The notes under the pieces are model-generated. The model did no database searches. It saw only the letters and a list, made by a program, of their open reading frames with translations, and was not told the DNA's origin. A stretch of DNA of 64,000 nucleotides, taken from NCBI RefSeq assembly GCF_036711975.1, contig NC_091968.1, positions 24,661,001 to 24,725,000 of the forward strand. Reading direction: 5' to 3'. Positions within the stretch are counted from its first letter, which is position 1. Each line of letters starts with the position of its first letter. The stretch is from Onthophagus taurus (Eukaryota; Arthropoda; Insecta; Coleoptera; Scarabaeidae). A program made the position numbers and the translations under genes. Below, one piece after another: positions 1 through 14,129 of this stretch.

Positions 1-11
1 ACCCAAATAAT

Positions 12-1306
12 ATGTTATTAATTAATTTACTTATATCATTTTTTTTAGTTTTATTTTCATCAATTTGTAACTCACAACAAGACGGTGACTGTGTTCTTCC
101 TCCACAACTCGAAAATGGATATCGTTTTTTAACTAATAATCAGGAGTACATACCACATGCTAGTGTTCCATTAGCAACGTCATTTAAAACTAGATGTAAT
201 TCGGGGTATGTACTACCAAATGGTCAAACAGATGGAATGTCAATCTGTTTCGATGGAATATGGATTGGAAATTCAATCGATAATATTTGCCAAAGTTACA
301 TTATATATCCAAAATAAGAACAAAGTGTAAATTATTTATTTTAGCACAACAACCTATATTATCTTATTCGAAATATCCACAGCCTCAGGAAATAGATCCG
401 TTTAACTTAGAATGTGGTGTTGTCGACGATGAGAACTCTTCAAAACAATCCGTTTTATTACCTTGGGATGTTTTTTTAACAAAAAATGATGTAACAAGAT
501 GTTTAGCGAGTTTTATTTCTCCGAAACACGTATTAACTGGTACAAAAGCTTTATTTATTTATTACAAATTAATTTTTTATAATTTATAATTTTTAGTTGC
601 ACATTGTTTTTTTCCTCTAGATGAAATTGATGATATAGATCTGAACAGTTTTAAAATTCTTGTTAATCCTTTTGGAAATAAACAATTCAGAGAGGTAAGA
701 TAATACTTAAATAAAAAAATTATTTGATTATATTTTTTTTTAGATTGAAAAAGTCTCTATTCACGAAAATTATCGTGGAGAAAAACAAAATTACACCTCT
801 GACATTGCCATTGCTACTCTACGAGATTTTGGGAATAATTTACAAATTAGACCTGTTTGTTTTCTTGATGATCAACATGGTTTACGCAAAGACGATGTGG
901 GAACAATCTATGGGATTCTAGACTTACCCAAAAGAAACTTATCGAACTTTAAATCATTTTCTGCGAATGTTGATGATGAAAAAAATTGTGAAGAGCAATC
1001 TTCACGGGAGTTTTTTGAAAAATTTTATTCTCCAGATAAATTCTGTACAACTTCTGAAGTGAAAAGTATTTCCTTTGTGCTCTGAGTAATAGGACTTTTT
1101 ATGAGAAATATTTTGTTGCAGCAATGTGTGGAATTGATGGAAGTGGGTTTTATAAAAGATTTGGCGATAAATACTATTTAGGAGGTATTCTAGTTTCTTC
1201 ACAAAAAAATCCCACTAAATCAATATGTGATGGTGGAGTATCTACGTTTTTCACAAATATTTCACCATATTTCAATTGGATACAAGACATTATAAGTAAT
1301 CAATAG
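12..1306 (+). CDS. Secreted sushi-domain serine protease homologue
   Basis: Five exons are inferred: 12-294, 345-539, 597-694, 744-1065 and 1122-1306, giving 360 aa. The N terminus is a hydrophobic signal peptide (first ~21 residues). One CCP/sushi domain (residues ~27-94, Cys pattern with CNSGY and CFDGIW) and a chymotrypsin-fold domain (from ~120) follow. Splicing exon 2 to 3 restores VLTVAHC, so the catalytic His is present, and SDIAIATL supplies the Asp. The region that should read C-x-GDSGG reads CGIDGSGF. Aligned from the Cys, Gly sits at the Ser195 position and Ile at the oxyanion Gly193, so this is probably a non-catalytic homologue. The order sushi then protease recalls modular serine proteases of the insect Toll/prophenoloxidase cascade, but no LDL-A repeats lie within the window. 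Earlier exons upstream cannot be excluded because the start is only 12 bases from the edge. The family call is firm; the inactivity is inference. Confidence 0.8.
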
Positions 1307-1329
1307 AATTCATGAAAAATATTTCAAAA

Positions 1330-3290
1330 AAGTTAAAGTTCTATTTATTAAAATTAGTTGTATTTTGAAATAAGAGATGTCGCTAATAAATATTTCACAT
1401 TATTCAGTGCTTCAATTTTTACTGCTTTTATTTAAATATTATAACAATTACTAATTATATCTTAATAATTCGACGATAAATTAATTAGAATCAGAATTAA
1501 TTCCATAAAATAAAAATTTTTTATTTAGTTGCTTTATTTGTAAAAATTAGTTGCATTTTGAAATAAGAGATGTCGCTAATAAATATGTCAAATTTTACTT
1601 CAAGTTATTTAATGTTTTAATTTTTACTATTTTTATTTAAATATTACAACAATTATTAACAATATCGTAATAATTCGACGATAAATTGATTAGAATCAAA
1701 ATTAATAACATTAAATAATTTTTTTATTTAATTAACGTTTTAATTGTTAAAATTAATTGCATTTCGAAATAAGAGATGTCGCTAATAAATACTTTAAATC
1801 TCAAATTATTTAGTGTTTTAACTTTTACTATTTTTATTACATTATTACAATAATTATTAACAATATCGTAATAATTCGAAGATAAATTAATTAGAATCAA
1901 AATTAATTCCATAAAATAAAATTTTTTATTTAATAAAACTTTATATTTGTTAAAATTAGTTGTATTTTGAAATAAGAGATGTCGCTAATAAATATTTCAC
2001 ATTATTCAGTGCTTCAATTTTTACTGCTTTTATTTAAATATTATAACAATTACTAATTATATCGTAATAATTCGACGATAAATTAATTAGAATCAAAATT
2101 AATTCCATAAAATAAAAATTTTTTATTTAGTTGCTTTATTTGTAAAAATTAGTTGCGTTTTGAAATAAGAGATGTCGCTAATAAATATGTCAAATTTTAC
2201 TTCAAATTATTTAATGTTTTAATTTTTACTATTTTTATTTAAATATTACAACAATTATTAACAATATCGTAATAATTCGACGATAAATTGATTAGAATCA
2301 AAATTAATAACATTAAATAATTTTTTTATTTAATTAACGTTTTAGTTGTTAAAATTAGTTGCATTTCGAAATAAGAGATGTCGCTAATAAATACTTTAAA
2401 TCTCAAATTATTTAGTGTTTTAACTTTTACTATTTTTATTGCATTATTACAATAATTATTAACAATATCGTAATAATTCGAAGATAAATTAATTAGAATC
2501 AAAATTAATTCCATAAAATAAAATTTTTTATTTAATAAAACTTTATATTTGTTAAAATTAGTTGTATTTTGAAATAAGAGATGTCGCTAATAAATATTTC
2601 ACATTATTCAGTGCTTCAATTTTTACTGCTTTTATTTAAATATTGTAACAATTACTAATTATATCGTAATAATTCGACGATAAATTAATTAGAATCAAAA
2701 TTAATTCCATAAAATAAAAATTTTTTATTTAGTTGATTTATTTGTAAAAATTAGTTGCGTTTTGAAATAAGAGATGTCGCTAATAAATATGTCAAATTTT
2801 ACTTCAAATTATTTAATGTTTTAATTTTTACTATTTTTATTTAAATATTACAACAGTTATTAACAATATCGTAATAATTCGACGATAAATTAATTAGAAT
2901 CAAAATTAATAGCATTAAATAATTTTTTTATTTAATTAACGTTTTAATTGTTAAAATTAGTTGCATTTCGAAATAAGAGATGTCGCTAATAAATACTTTA
3001 AATTTTAAATTATTTAGTGATTTAATTTTCACATTTTTATTTAAACGATATTATTAACAATATCATATTAATTTCAAAATAAATTAATTAGAATCAAAAT
3101 TCCATAAAATAAAATTCTTTATAAAGTTTTATTTGTAAAAATTAGTTGCGTCTTGAAATAAGAGATGTCGCTAATACTTCAAATCATTTAGTGTTTTAAT
3201 ATTTACTATTTATATTTAAATATTACAATAATTATTAACAATATCGTAATAATTCGAAGATAAATTAATCTGAATCAAAATTAATTCCAC
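1330..3290. repeat. Tandem satellite array with 602-bp higher-order unit
   Basis: About ten AT-rich monomers share the box GAGATGTCGCTAATAAA. The box starts at 1374, 1567, 1773, 1976, 2169, 2375, 2578, 2771, 2977 and 3162. Spacings cycle 193, 206, 203 and repeat exactly, so three monomer types form a 602-bp higher-order unit present almost three times; the last monomer is shortened (185). Copies 602 bp apart are nearly identical, while neighbouring monomers differ clearly. The array fills the gap between the protease homologue and the cathepsin D promoter. Small open frames inside it are chance frames. Confidence 0.93.
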
Positions 3291-3320
3291 AAAACCAAAA
3301 TAAAATTAATTTAGAACGCG

Positions 3321-3360
3321 GGATATAAAAAGAGATAGATTATACGATCTCAACAAAATA
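3321..3360 (+). promoter_or_regulatory. Probable TATA promoter of cathepsin D
   Basis: TATAAAA at 3324-3330 follows the GC-containing stretch GAACGCGGGA directly after the satellite array. A TCAACA initiator-like sequence lies about 25 bases downstream (~3349). The cathepsin D start codon is at 3569, which gives a 5' UTR of about 210 nt. Inferred from motif and position only. Confidence 0.5.
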
Positions 3361-3568
3361 AACAAAGATAACCATATCCCCACAATCCTAATTTAAAGAG
3401 AAATCTATTATTGTTGATTTGTTTTTCTTAAGCCGGTTAAAGAACGTCAAAACACATGATAAGCAATATATTTAATCTCTTCTTGTGAGTAACATTGTTG
3501 ATAAAACCACTCGAATTTATCGTACATAAACCTATTGCGTTTGAATCATCGACAAGGAAACATCTAAA

Positions 3569-6692
<3,124 letters not shown>

Positions 6693-9122
6693 ACATATAA
6701 TTAACCAAACAATTTGAGATGTTTAGAAATTTATAATTTTTGTGTTCCTTTTTATTAGTTACCATGACTGTTACTCTCGAATTATCTTTAAATTTAAGGA
6801 AAATTAATAAAATCAAAAACTAATACTTTATTTCTTTATTTCCCCTAAAAAAAACCTATAGTTCATTTTCTTTCTATAATACCTGCCAAATTGTTGTAAA
6901 GTTGGCAAAATTAACAGGGAGTTTTGTTTTATCATGTTTTGAAATAAATATGTCACACTGACGTTTCAGCTTTCGTTATTCAAAAAGAAAAGGTGCATAA
7001 AAAAATGTTGTGGGGTGTTTATTTGCCATTTATTTACCTAGAAAAGGTGTTTTGTTCTATTTAATTACCTTGTAGCACGTTTTTACAACAAATATGTACT
7101 TCGTTAAAATTGTATTTATCTAAAAATTTATTAGTATTTTAACCTCAACTATTTAGTTACTGAAAATGTTACTAAAAATCAGGAAAACAACATAAATTTT
7201 ATAAGGGTCCTAGATAATACCAACAGAAACCCTAAAAAATTTACATTGACAAGTATTATAGAAAAAAAACGAACTATATGTGTATTTGAAAAAAATACAC
7301 TTAAATGACATTCCCTCTTAATGACGAGAAATTATAAAAAATTTAATAAAAATATAATTACCAGTATTCTTTTTTGTAATATTTTCGAACAAACGCATTG
7401 TTAAAAAAAAATTTTGAAAATTTATATATCCATTTGCGCTTTTAAAATTCCCGCGTTTCCACCTTTGCTTCCCTTAAATGCGAGAAAGAGATGAACGTCA
7501 TTTAGGTTGTATTGAAAAGAGATAGAGTATTTATAGGTTATATTCATGGATGTAATAGAGACTCTATACATCCATGGTTCTGTTTTAAAACTGTCACCAC
7601 AACAACTGACAATTTAACTTGTTCAGACGTCACAGAAAGGTCGCGAAATTATTTCGTTCGGAAATTAATATAATAAAATAAAATTAATTCTAGTGTTAGT
7701 TCTAGTTTTACATTAGTACTATGTAGAACTAACACTATACCTAGAACTAGAATCATTTGGGTTTAGCCGTCTTTAGAGACGTGCGGCTAAACCCAAATAA
7801 TTCTAGTTCTAGGTATTGTGGTGGCATATAGTAACTTTATTATAATTAATTAATTCAAATAAATAAGAAACAAGAAAAAAAAATTAAATCAAAATTATAA
7901 CTTAGCTTAATCTTGTAGATTATTGAAGTTCTCGGATAAGAAAACTGGGACTCTTCAAAAGGAAGCGATAACAATGATTCTTGATTGGATTGGAATTATT
8001 CTTCGAAATGGATTAATTGGATCAGGAACCAGTTAATTTTCTTATTTATTATTAAAGGCGAATAATTTTAATTCAAATAATCTTCTTACTTAACTTATTA
8101 AATAATAAGTTTACTGTTTTTGAGGTTATGTCACAATGGTGATTGACAAGTTAGTTTTGGTTTTTGAAATGATCGCAGACAAAATTAGCGTGCGCTCCTC
8201 GTCACGTTCGAAATCACACTAAAATCTACAAATTTCGTTTGTTTATTACTAGACCGTTTTAAATAACGTTTTCTGATTGGTTAAATTCATCAACTTGAAA
8301 TTCGCAATTTAAATTTCTCCGGTATTACCAACTTTGAAATGCCAAATGTCACCAATTAAATTTTATCAAAAATTATTAAAATTTCTATTTTAACAAGATT
8401 TATGTATGAAATTTTGTAATTTGGTTGCATTAACTTTGTTTGTGCTGATTCCGGAACATTTTCTTTTAGATTTCAACGTTCAGCTTCAAAAATATATTCA
8501 AATATTTAATCTACTTAATTTTCGTCCAATTCTTCATCAAAACTCCCATATGATGGATGGTTTTCGTTCTTGACATGATAAGATTATCGTTTTTGATCGT
8601 TTCAACCTAACAAACATGAATTACAATAAGAAATTAATGAAAAATGAAATTTGAGGTTATGTCACTGTCAAAATTTTACAAAATTACTTCGTATCGACTT
8701 TACGTGGATTAAACACAATAAAAAACGTAAACGGCCAACAATACGTGATGAATTCTATCATATTTAGAACATTTTATTAATACAAAAACAAATTTCTATA
8801 ATTATTATTCGTAACCTCACCTACGATTAATACGATTATGTAAAATTTCAAAGAAAAAAAATGAATGACTTGGTTTGGTTATATTATTATAATATTTTTA
8901 TTACTCTTATTACTCTCGAATTATCTCAAAATTTAAGGAAAATCAATAAAATCAAAAACTAATACTTTAATATTATATTTTCACTAAAAAATCTACGTGT
9001 ATTTGAAAAGAATACACTTAAACGACATTCCCTCTTAATGAAGAGAAATTAATTCCTTAAAAACAAATAATACTTTTTAATCAGGCAAATAATAATCCGA
9101 TTTTTTGAAATTTTCGAATTAA
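6693..9122. repeat. Intergenic region with duplicated cathepsin D 3' flank
   Basis: No gene is supported here. The cathepsin D 3' flank at about 6770-6830 (TTACTCTCGAATTATCT then AAATCAAAAACTAATACTTT) recurs at 8906-8975. The block GTGTATTTGAAAA..CATTCCCTCTTAATGA at 7280-7330 recurs at 8998-9050, next to the carbonic anhydrase stop codon. Thus two pieces of the flank reappear together with the middle missing. A further block, 7141-7250 (AACCTCAACTATTTAGTTAC), recurs at 10170-10280 inside the carbonic anhydrase gene. The remainder is AT-rich sequence without visible features. Confidence 0.7.
7688..7825. mobile_element. Hairpin MITE (copy 1)
   Basis: Inverted arms of about 33 bp at 7737-7769 and 7784-7816 (one mismatch seen) flank a 14-bp loop carrying CTTTAGAGACG. 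The arms contain CCTAGAACTAGAATCAT and GGGTTTAGCCG. The same hairpin with longer perfect arms lies in the opposite orientation at 24663-24801, so it is a mobile or dispersed palindrome rather than a terminator. Confidence 0.8.
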
Positions 9123-12100
9123 TTAAAAAACTGTGCTCGCTCGATGTGATCTAGCATAAAAGATATCCAGCTTTTTATTTGGGACTTGAATAGGACGCAC
9201 GTTATTATCAATATTGTATTGCCCACAAGGAGTTGAATGCATATTCCTAAAATTTTGGACTTGCTCCCTCGAAACGTGAATAGGCTTTGGATAAATAATC
9301 CATGTGACACTCTCGTTATATGGCTGAGTTGTTAAAGAACCTTGGTATGTATAATAACCTTTACATTGAGCCGCATCTTTAATCCAAGTAAAACAATCTA
9401 AAAGTAAAAAAATTAAAAAACTAAAATTTATATAAAAAAAATTAACTTACCTGCTTTAACTTGAGTAGACGCCTCAATTTTAACGATATCTTTAACCGCT
9501 TCACTTAATTTTTTAAAACAAGCATTTTCAAAATCATCAGTTGCTTGGAGGAAAAAAGCAACAACCGCTAAACCATCGTGTTGCGAAACCGCATCTTTAA
9601 ACGAACCATATTTGCTGTTATAATGCACTGCGTGAGCTTCCATTGAATATCTAAATCAAAAATTTAAATTAATTAAAAATTAATAATTAATTAACTTATT
9701 AACTTACGCTTTTCCCTCGAAAATATGTTCGCAACCGCTGTGATCATCGTCACTCCAATGAAAGTGGAGTTGTTCAAAAACAAACTTATCATTGTGAAGG
9801 GGCCCGCCGATTAATTGAGGAAGTGCTCGATTTTGAAACGTAATAGTAGCTGCAAATAAAAAAATAATAAATAAAAAAAGGTTTTTAAATGTAAATAAAA
9901 AAAAAAATGTTTCACGTGATCGTATTTACAAGGTGACAATAAAAAATAATGAGGAAGTCGACAATGAGGAACGAAAACGTTTTTTAAACGCTCCGATTAT
10001 AATAGATCATAATAGATTTGAAGTTGTAATCACTTAAATTAAGGAAGTTTTGAATTAAGAGTTTGAAATTATTTTTAATTTAAAACATTTTAATAATACA
10101 AAATAATATCTGTCAAATTAGTGACAGTTGACACATTTAACAGGGAATTTTTTATTTCTATTATTTTTTTAACCTCAACTATTTAGTTACTAAAAATGTT
10201 ACTAGAAATCAGAACAACAACATAAATTTTAAAAGAATTTAAGTGATACCAACAGAAACCCTAAAAATTTGACTTTGACGTGAATTATATTTTACGAATT
10301 AAAATATAGTATTAAAAATGAAGCCTTATTCATTAAACTTCAAATTTATTAACAATTTGATTAAGTTTAATCGATTGCACTCGAATTATTTGAATATTAA
10401 TGGATTGATATTAAATTTCCCGATAAATAATGGAAGTATTGATATTGTCTTGACATTGTTTTGAAGTTGAAGTTTGATTTGCGGTTAGATAGTTTAAAGC
10501 TCTTGAGTTGAATTTAAATTTAATGTTAATAATTGAAGTATTAACGAAGTTTTATTGATTTAGTGTTAAACTTTATAATATAAATGAAAGTTTTTATAAA
10601 ATTAATCGATTGGGATTGAAGTTTTCGGTTAAAAGCTAAATTTGCGTTACAAAATTAAAGTTTTTATGAAGTTTAATGAATTCGGGTTGAAGTTGAATCT
10701 TAATTTTTAGTAAAAATTAAAAATTTGTTGCAATTTTTTAGGATAAAATTAAATTTGAGGTTAATAACTGAAGTATTAATGAAGTTTTATTGATTTGGTG
10801 CTAAACTTTATAATAAAAAAGCTAGTTTTTATAAAATTTGATCGATTGGGATTGAAGTTTTTGCTTTAAAGTTAAATATGTGATAGAAAATTAAAGTTTA
10901 ATGAATTCGGGTTGAAGTTGAATCTAAATTTTTAGTAAAAATTAAAAATTTGTTGCAATTTTTTGAGTTGAACACACATTTTAGGTTAATAACTGAAGTA
11001 TTAATGAAGTTTTATTGATTTGGTGCTAGAATTTATAATAAAAATGAAAGTTTTTATAAAATCTAATCGATTGGGATTGAAGGTTTCACTTTAAAACTAA
11101 ATTTGCGATATAAAATTGAAGTTTCTATGAAGTTTAATGAATTCGGGTTGAAGTTGAATCTAAATTTTTAGTAAAAATTAAAAATTTGTTGCAATTTTTT
11201 GGGTTGAATTCAAATTTGAGGTTAATAACTAAAGTATTAATGAAGTTTATTGATTTGGTGCTAAACTTTATTATAAAAATGAAAGTTTTTATAAAATCTA
11301 ACCGATTGGGATTGATTTCTAACGCAAAATGAGTTAAATACATTTTTTTTTAATGAAACGTCAAAAATGTCACTTGAAAAAGACCCATAGGAGGTAACGC
11401 CATCTAGTGACATTTACAAACACTAATTAATCTGTTTTTTAATAACTTTTTATTGAATTTTTGTTATATTAACGCTTAATTAAATCGAAAATCATGTATT
11501 TTTTTAAATATAATCATAATTTTTATTAAATCTTTATGAATTATTTTAAATTTATTAATTAAATTTATTTTGTCACCCCCATCTCGTGATTAATCCCAAC
11601 ATTAATCATACTTTTGACATTTAGAAAAATTTCGTAGAAAAATTTTTACAAAAAAAAAGGTGCGATTCAACCGACAGAAACTTTTAAAGACATTTTTGAA
11701 CATCTTAACCGTTTGCTTAAACCGATTTTAGACGCCACGAAACGATTTTTATCTCGGAATAAAGTTTCAGACATAACCTAACTTTTTTATGTCAATTTAA
11801 AAATATTTGTAAGTTGATTCATTTTACATAAACTTTAATATAATCACTATTTGAATCATTTTAGATTATTAACGCGTCAACGACGCACGGCATAACCTAA
11901 AATTTCTAATTTTTGGACGAGATAAATAGTCCTTGAAAAAGTTAGACTCAATAACAACTAGGTAATTCGTTACAAAAATTGAGTGTACTTACTCCGCTTT
12001 AAAAAAGGGATATTTTAACTTCATTTAATGCGAAAATTGTTTAATATAATCGCTTTAATTATTACAAAACTTTCTTTTGATGCAACAAGTGACTTTTTTA

Positions 12101-13845
12101 AAGATGTCGGTGCTTATTGACAAATCACCATGGTAACGGCAGGGTTGAAAACTTTTAAACAAAAAGTTATTTTAGTTAAATTTGAGGTTAATAACTGAAG
12201 TATTAATGAAGTTTTTTTGATTTGGAGATAAACTTTTTAATAAAAATGACAGTTTTAATAAAATCTAACAAATTACTAAAAAATTGATAATTTAGAAGTT
12301 TTTTAAGTTAATTTATTCTTTATAATGCAATTATAAAAAAAATCAAATAGGAAGTGTATTAATAATTAATAAACATTAAATCCGTGAAGGTTTTACCATC
12401 TCAAAACACCTTTTGAATAAATTAAACCGATTGTTCACGGCGCTCAAGGTCAAAACATTAACCGCGATTCATTTCAATCGGTTATCAAGAAAACCGAAAA
12501 AATCCACGTAATTTTAGCTTCTTGAGATTTCACGGAAATATTTTTTTTTTGGGTTAAATTCTATGATGTAAAAAATAGTTGGATATAAATTCAGATAAGC
12601 AATTATGGGGCAATAAATTACCGCAGGTAAGAAAGTTTAAATAACATCAACAAAAGTTGATGACGAAGTTTTACGGTTAAAAGCACATGATTGTGACTGT
12701 TACAGTTAAAAATTCCTTTAAAAATGATAATTATGTTAATGACCTTTCTCGTTTTGTTACAAATTACGAAACATTTCGGGTTAATATCCGATTTAAACAC
12801 CAAAATAATTTACATATATTGCGAAATGTCATTGTTTAACAAATTTGCATTGTTGACCTATTTCATTTTTAAACTTCTAATTTATAATATCTATTTACGA
12901 TTTATATTAGATGAGAAAATATTGACACTTTAAGCCTTAAACCAACAAATAAAGTATTAAAGTAAACTCACCTGTATAGCCATTATTAACAATCATAGCT
13001 TCCCCTTCATTATCCCAATGCCCGTGGAACAACAACGGATCAAAATCATCGTATTCGTTGGTCTCATCGTGTTTTAACTCGATGGGGGATTGAACGCCAT
13101 GCAATCTCCATTCTTCGACGGTAATCGTCGCATCTGGATCTACATTTAAGAAAAGATCGTGAAAATTACACGAAAAACACGATCTTAAATCAGATTTCAT
13201 GCTGAGTAAACTAAAATCTGTTTTACGTTGATTTTATTATATATTGTTACTTCTTTATCGAAAAATCTTGATTTTTTTGATTGATACTACAAAATGAGGC
13301 GAAATCTTGATTGATTCGAACTGGATTAGAAGTAAAAAAAATTAATAAATTGAGTAAGAAAGAGATAGCCATCGATTAATGAAGTACATTAACTGATTGT
13401 ATCGTTAAGTTTGTTGGTTCGTGTTCATTAGGAAAAGGAAAATTCCCTCAATCATTATGTTTTTTTAAGAAATATCTTAATGGTGAGGTGATAAAAACGT
13501 TTTAACCCATTAATGTGGCGTAGATAAAAATCTGTGATGGATATCTTATTAATTTTTTCAAGATTTTATAGATAATGATGTTGTTTTAGTGACGTTATTG
13601 CACAATTCTGTTTTATTTAATGAACTTTGCTTTTTGAACAACAAAAATTAGTCATTCCATGCAATCTAATTCCAAATAATCAATTGCGGTTTCAAAATTC
13701 CCCTCAATAAATAAAACATTGATTTAATAACTTTTCCAAGAATTTTTTTGAACTCACCTTGCGAATAACTTGGTCTCTTTTGGACTGGAGCACAAATACA
13801 TTCATTTTTTGTAATAGTACCTGCAACATCATCGGTTTGAGTCAT
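9123..13845 (-). CDS. Alpha-carbonic anhydrase, cytosolic type
   Basis: Five minus-strand exons: 13758-13845, 12972-13139, 9708-9849, 9451-9650 and 9123-9397, giving 290 aa. It hydrates CO2 using a zinc ion. The zinc ligands are all visible: QLHFHW supplies the first two His and MEAHAVH the third. The gatekeeper Thr is in GSLTTQP, QSPIEL is the typical N-terminal strand, and SGCEH carries the supporting Glu. At the proton-shuttle position the usual NNGH is NNGY, so Tyr replaces His64. The first ~29 residues (Cys-rich, no hydrophobic segment) show no secretion signal, so a cytosolic enzyme is inferred. Intron 2 is 3.1 kb and full of repeats. A second, inactive member of the same superfamily lies at 24-27.6 kb on the other strand. 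Confidence 0.92.
10300..11335. repeat. Tandem repeat of ~225-236 bp in carbonic anhydrase intron
   Basis: Four diverged direct copies are marked by GGTTAATAACTGAAGTATTAA (near 10524, 10759, 10984 and 11220) followed by TTTATTGATTTGGTGCTAAA. A single extra fragment occurs at 12180-12240. The array is AT-rich and non-coding and sits in the 3.1-kb intron 2. Confidence 0.82.
11340..11990. repeat. Dispersed repeat, ~650 bp (copy 1)
   Basis: Begins AATGAAACGTCAAAAATGTCA, contains AACGCCATCTAGTG and the run of C in CACCCCCATCT, and ends near CTTGAAAAAGTTAG. A collinear copy lies at 50850-51445 in the FNBP4 intron, same orientation. There is no open frame; the element class is unknown. Confidence 0.8.
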
Positions 13846-13939
13846 TTTATAACAATTTTATCAAAATGATTTAAACAAAAAAAGATATTATTTGTTAAAA
13901 ATAGTTTTTTTTTAAAGAACTCGCGATAAAAACGAGAAC

Positions 13940-14010
13940 GCAACTCAAACTCGGTTGTTGTTGAAGCAGAGTTTGCTTGCTTTTAAAACCTGCTGGAGAA
14001 GTACAAACGC
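13940..14010 (-). promoter_or_regulatory. Probable promoter of the carbonic anhydrase gene
   Basis: Read on the minus strand, GGTTTTAAAAGC (about 13980-13991) is a TATA-like box roughly 140 bases upstream of the start codon, followed by CTTCAACAAC as a possible initiator. The flanking DNA (GCGCGCATGCG) is more GC-rich than its surroundings. Motif-based inference. Confidence 0.35.
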
Positions 14011-14129
14011 ATGCGCGCTAAATCGAGGATCTCTCTTCCTCTTTGCTGAGTAATTTTCCCCAAGTACAGCAACACGTCGATTTCAAGTCTATGTTTTTTT
14101 CGAGTTGTTTAGATTTAGGTCACGTGAGA

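Noticed and set aside
1724-2514. Two 62-codon minus frames, nearly identical
   Set aside because: They lie 602 bp apart in the satellite and are equivalent frames of the higher-order repeat; no coding signal.
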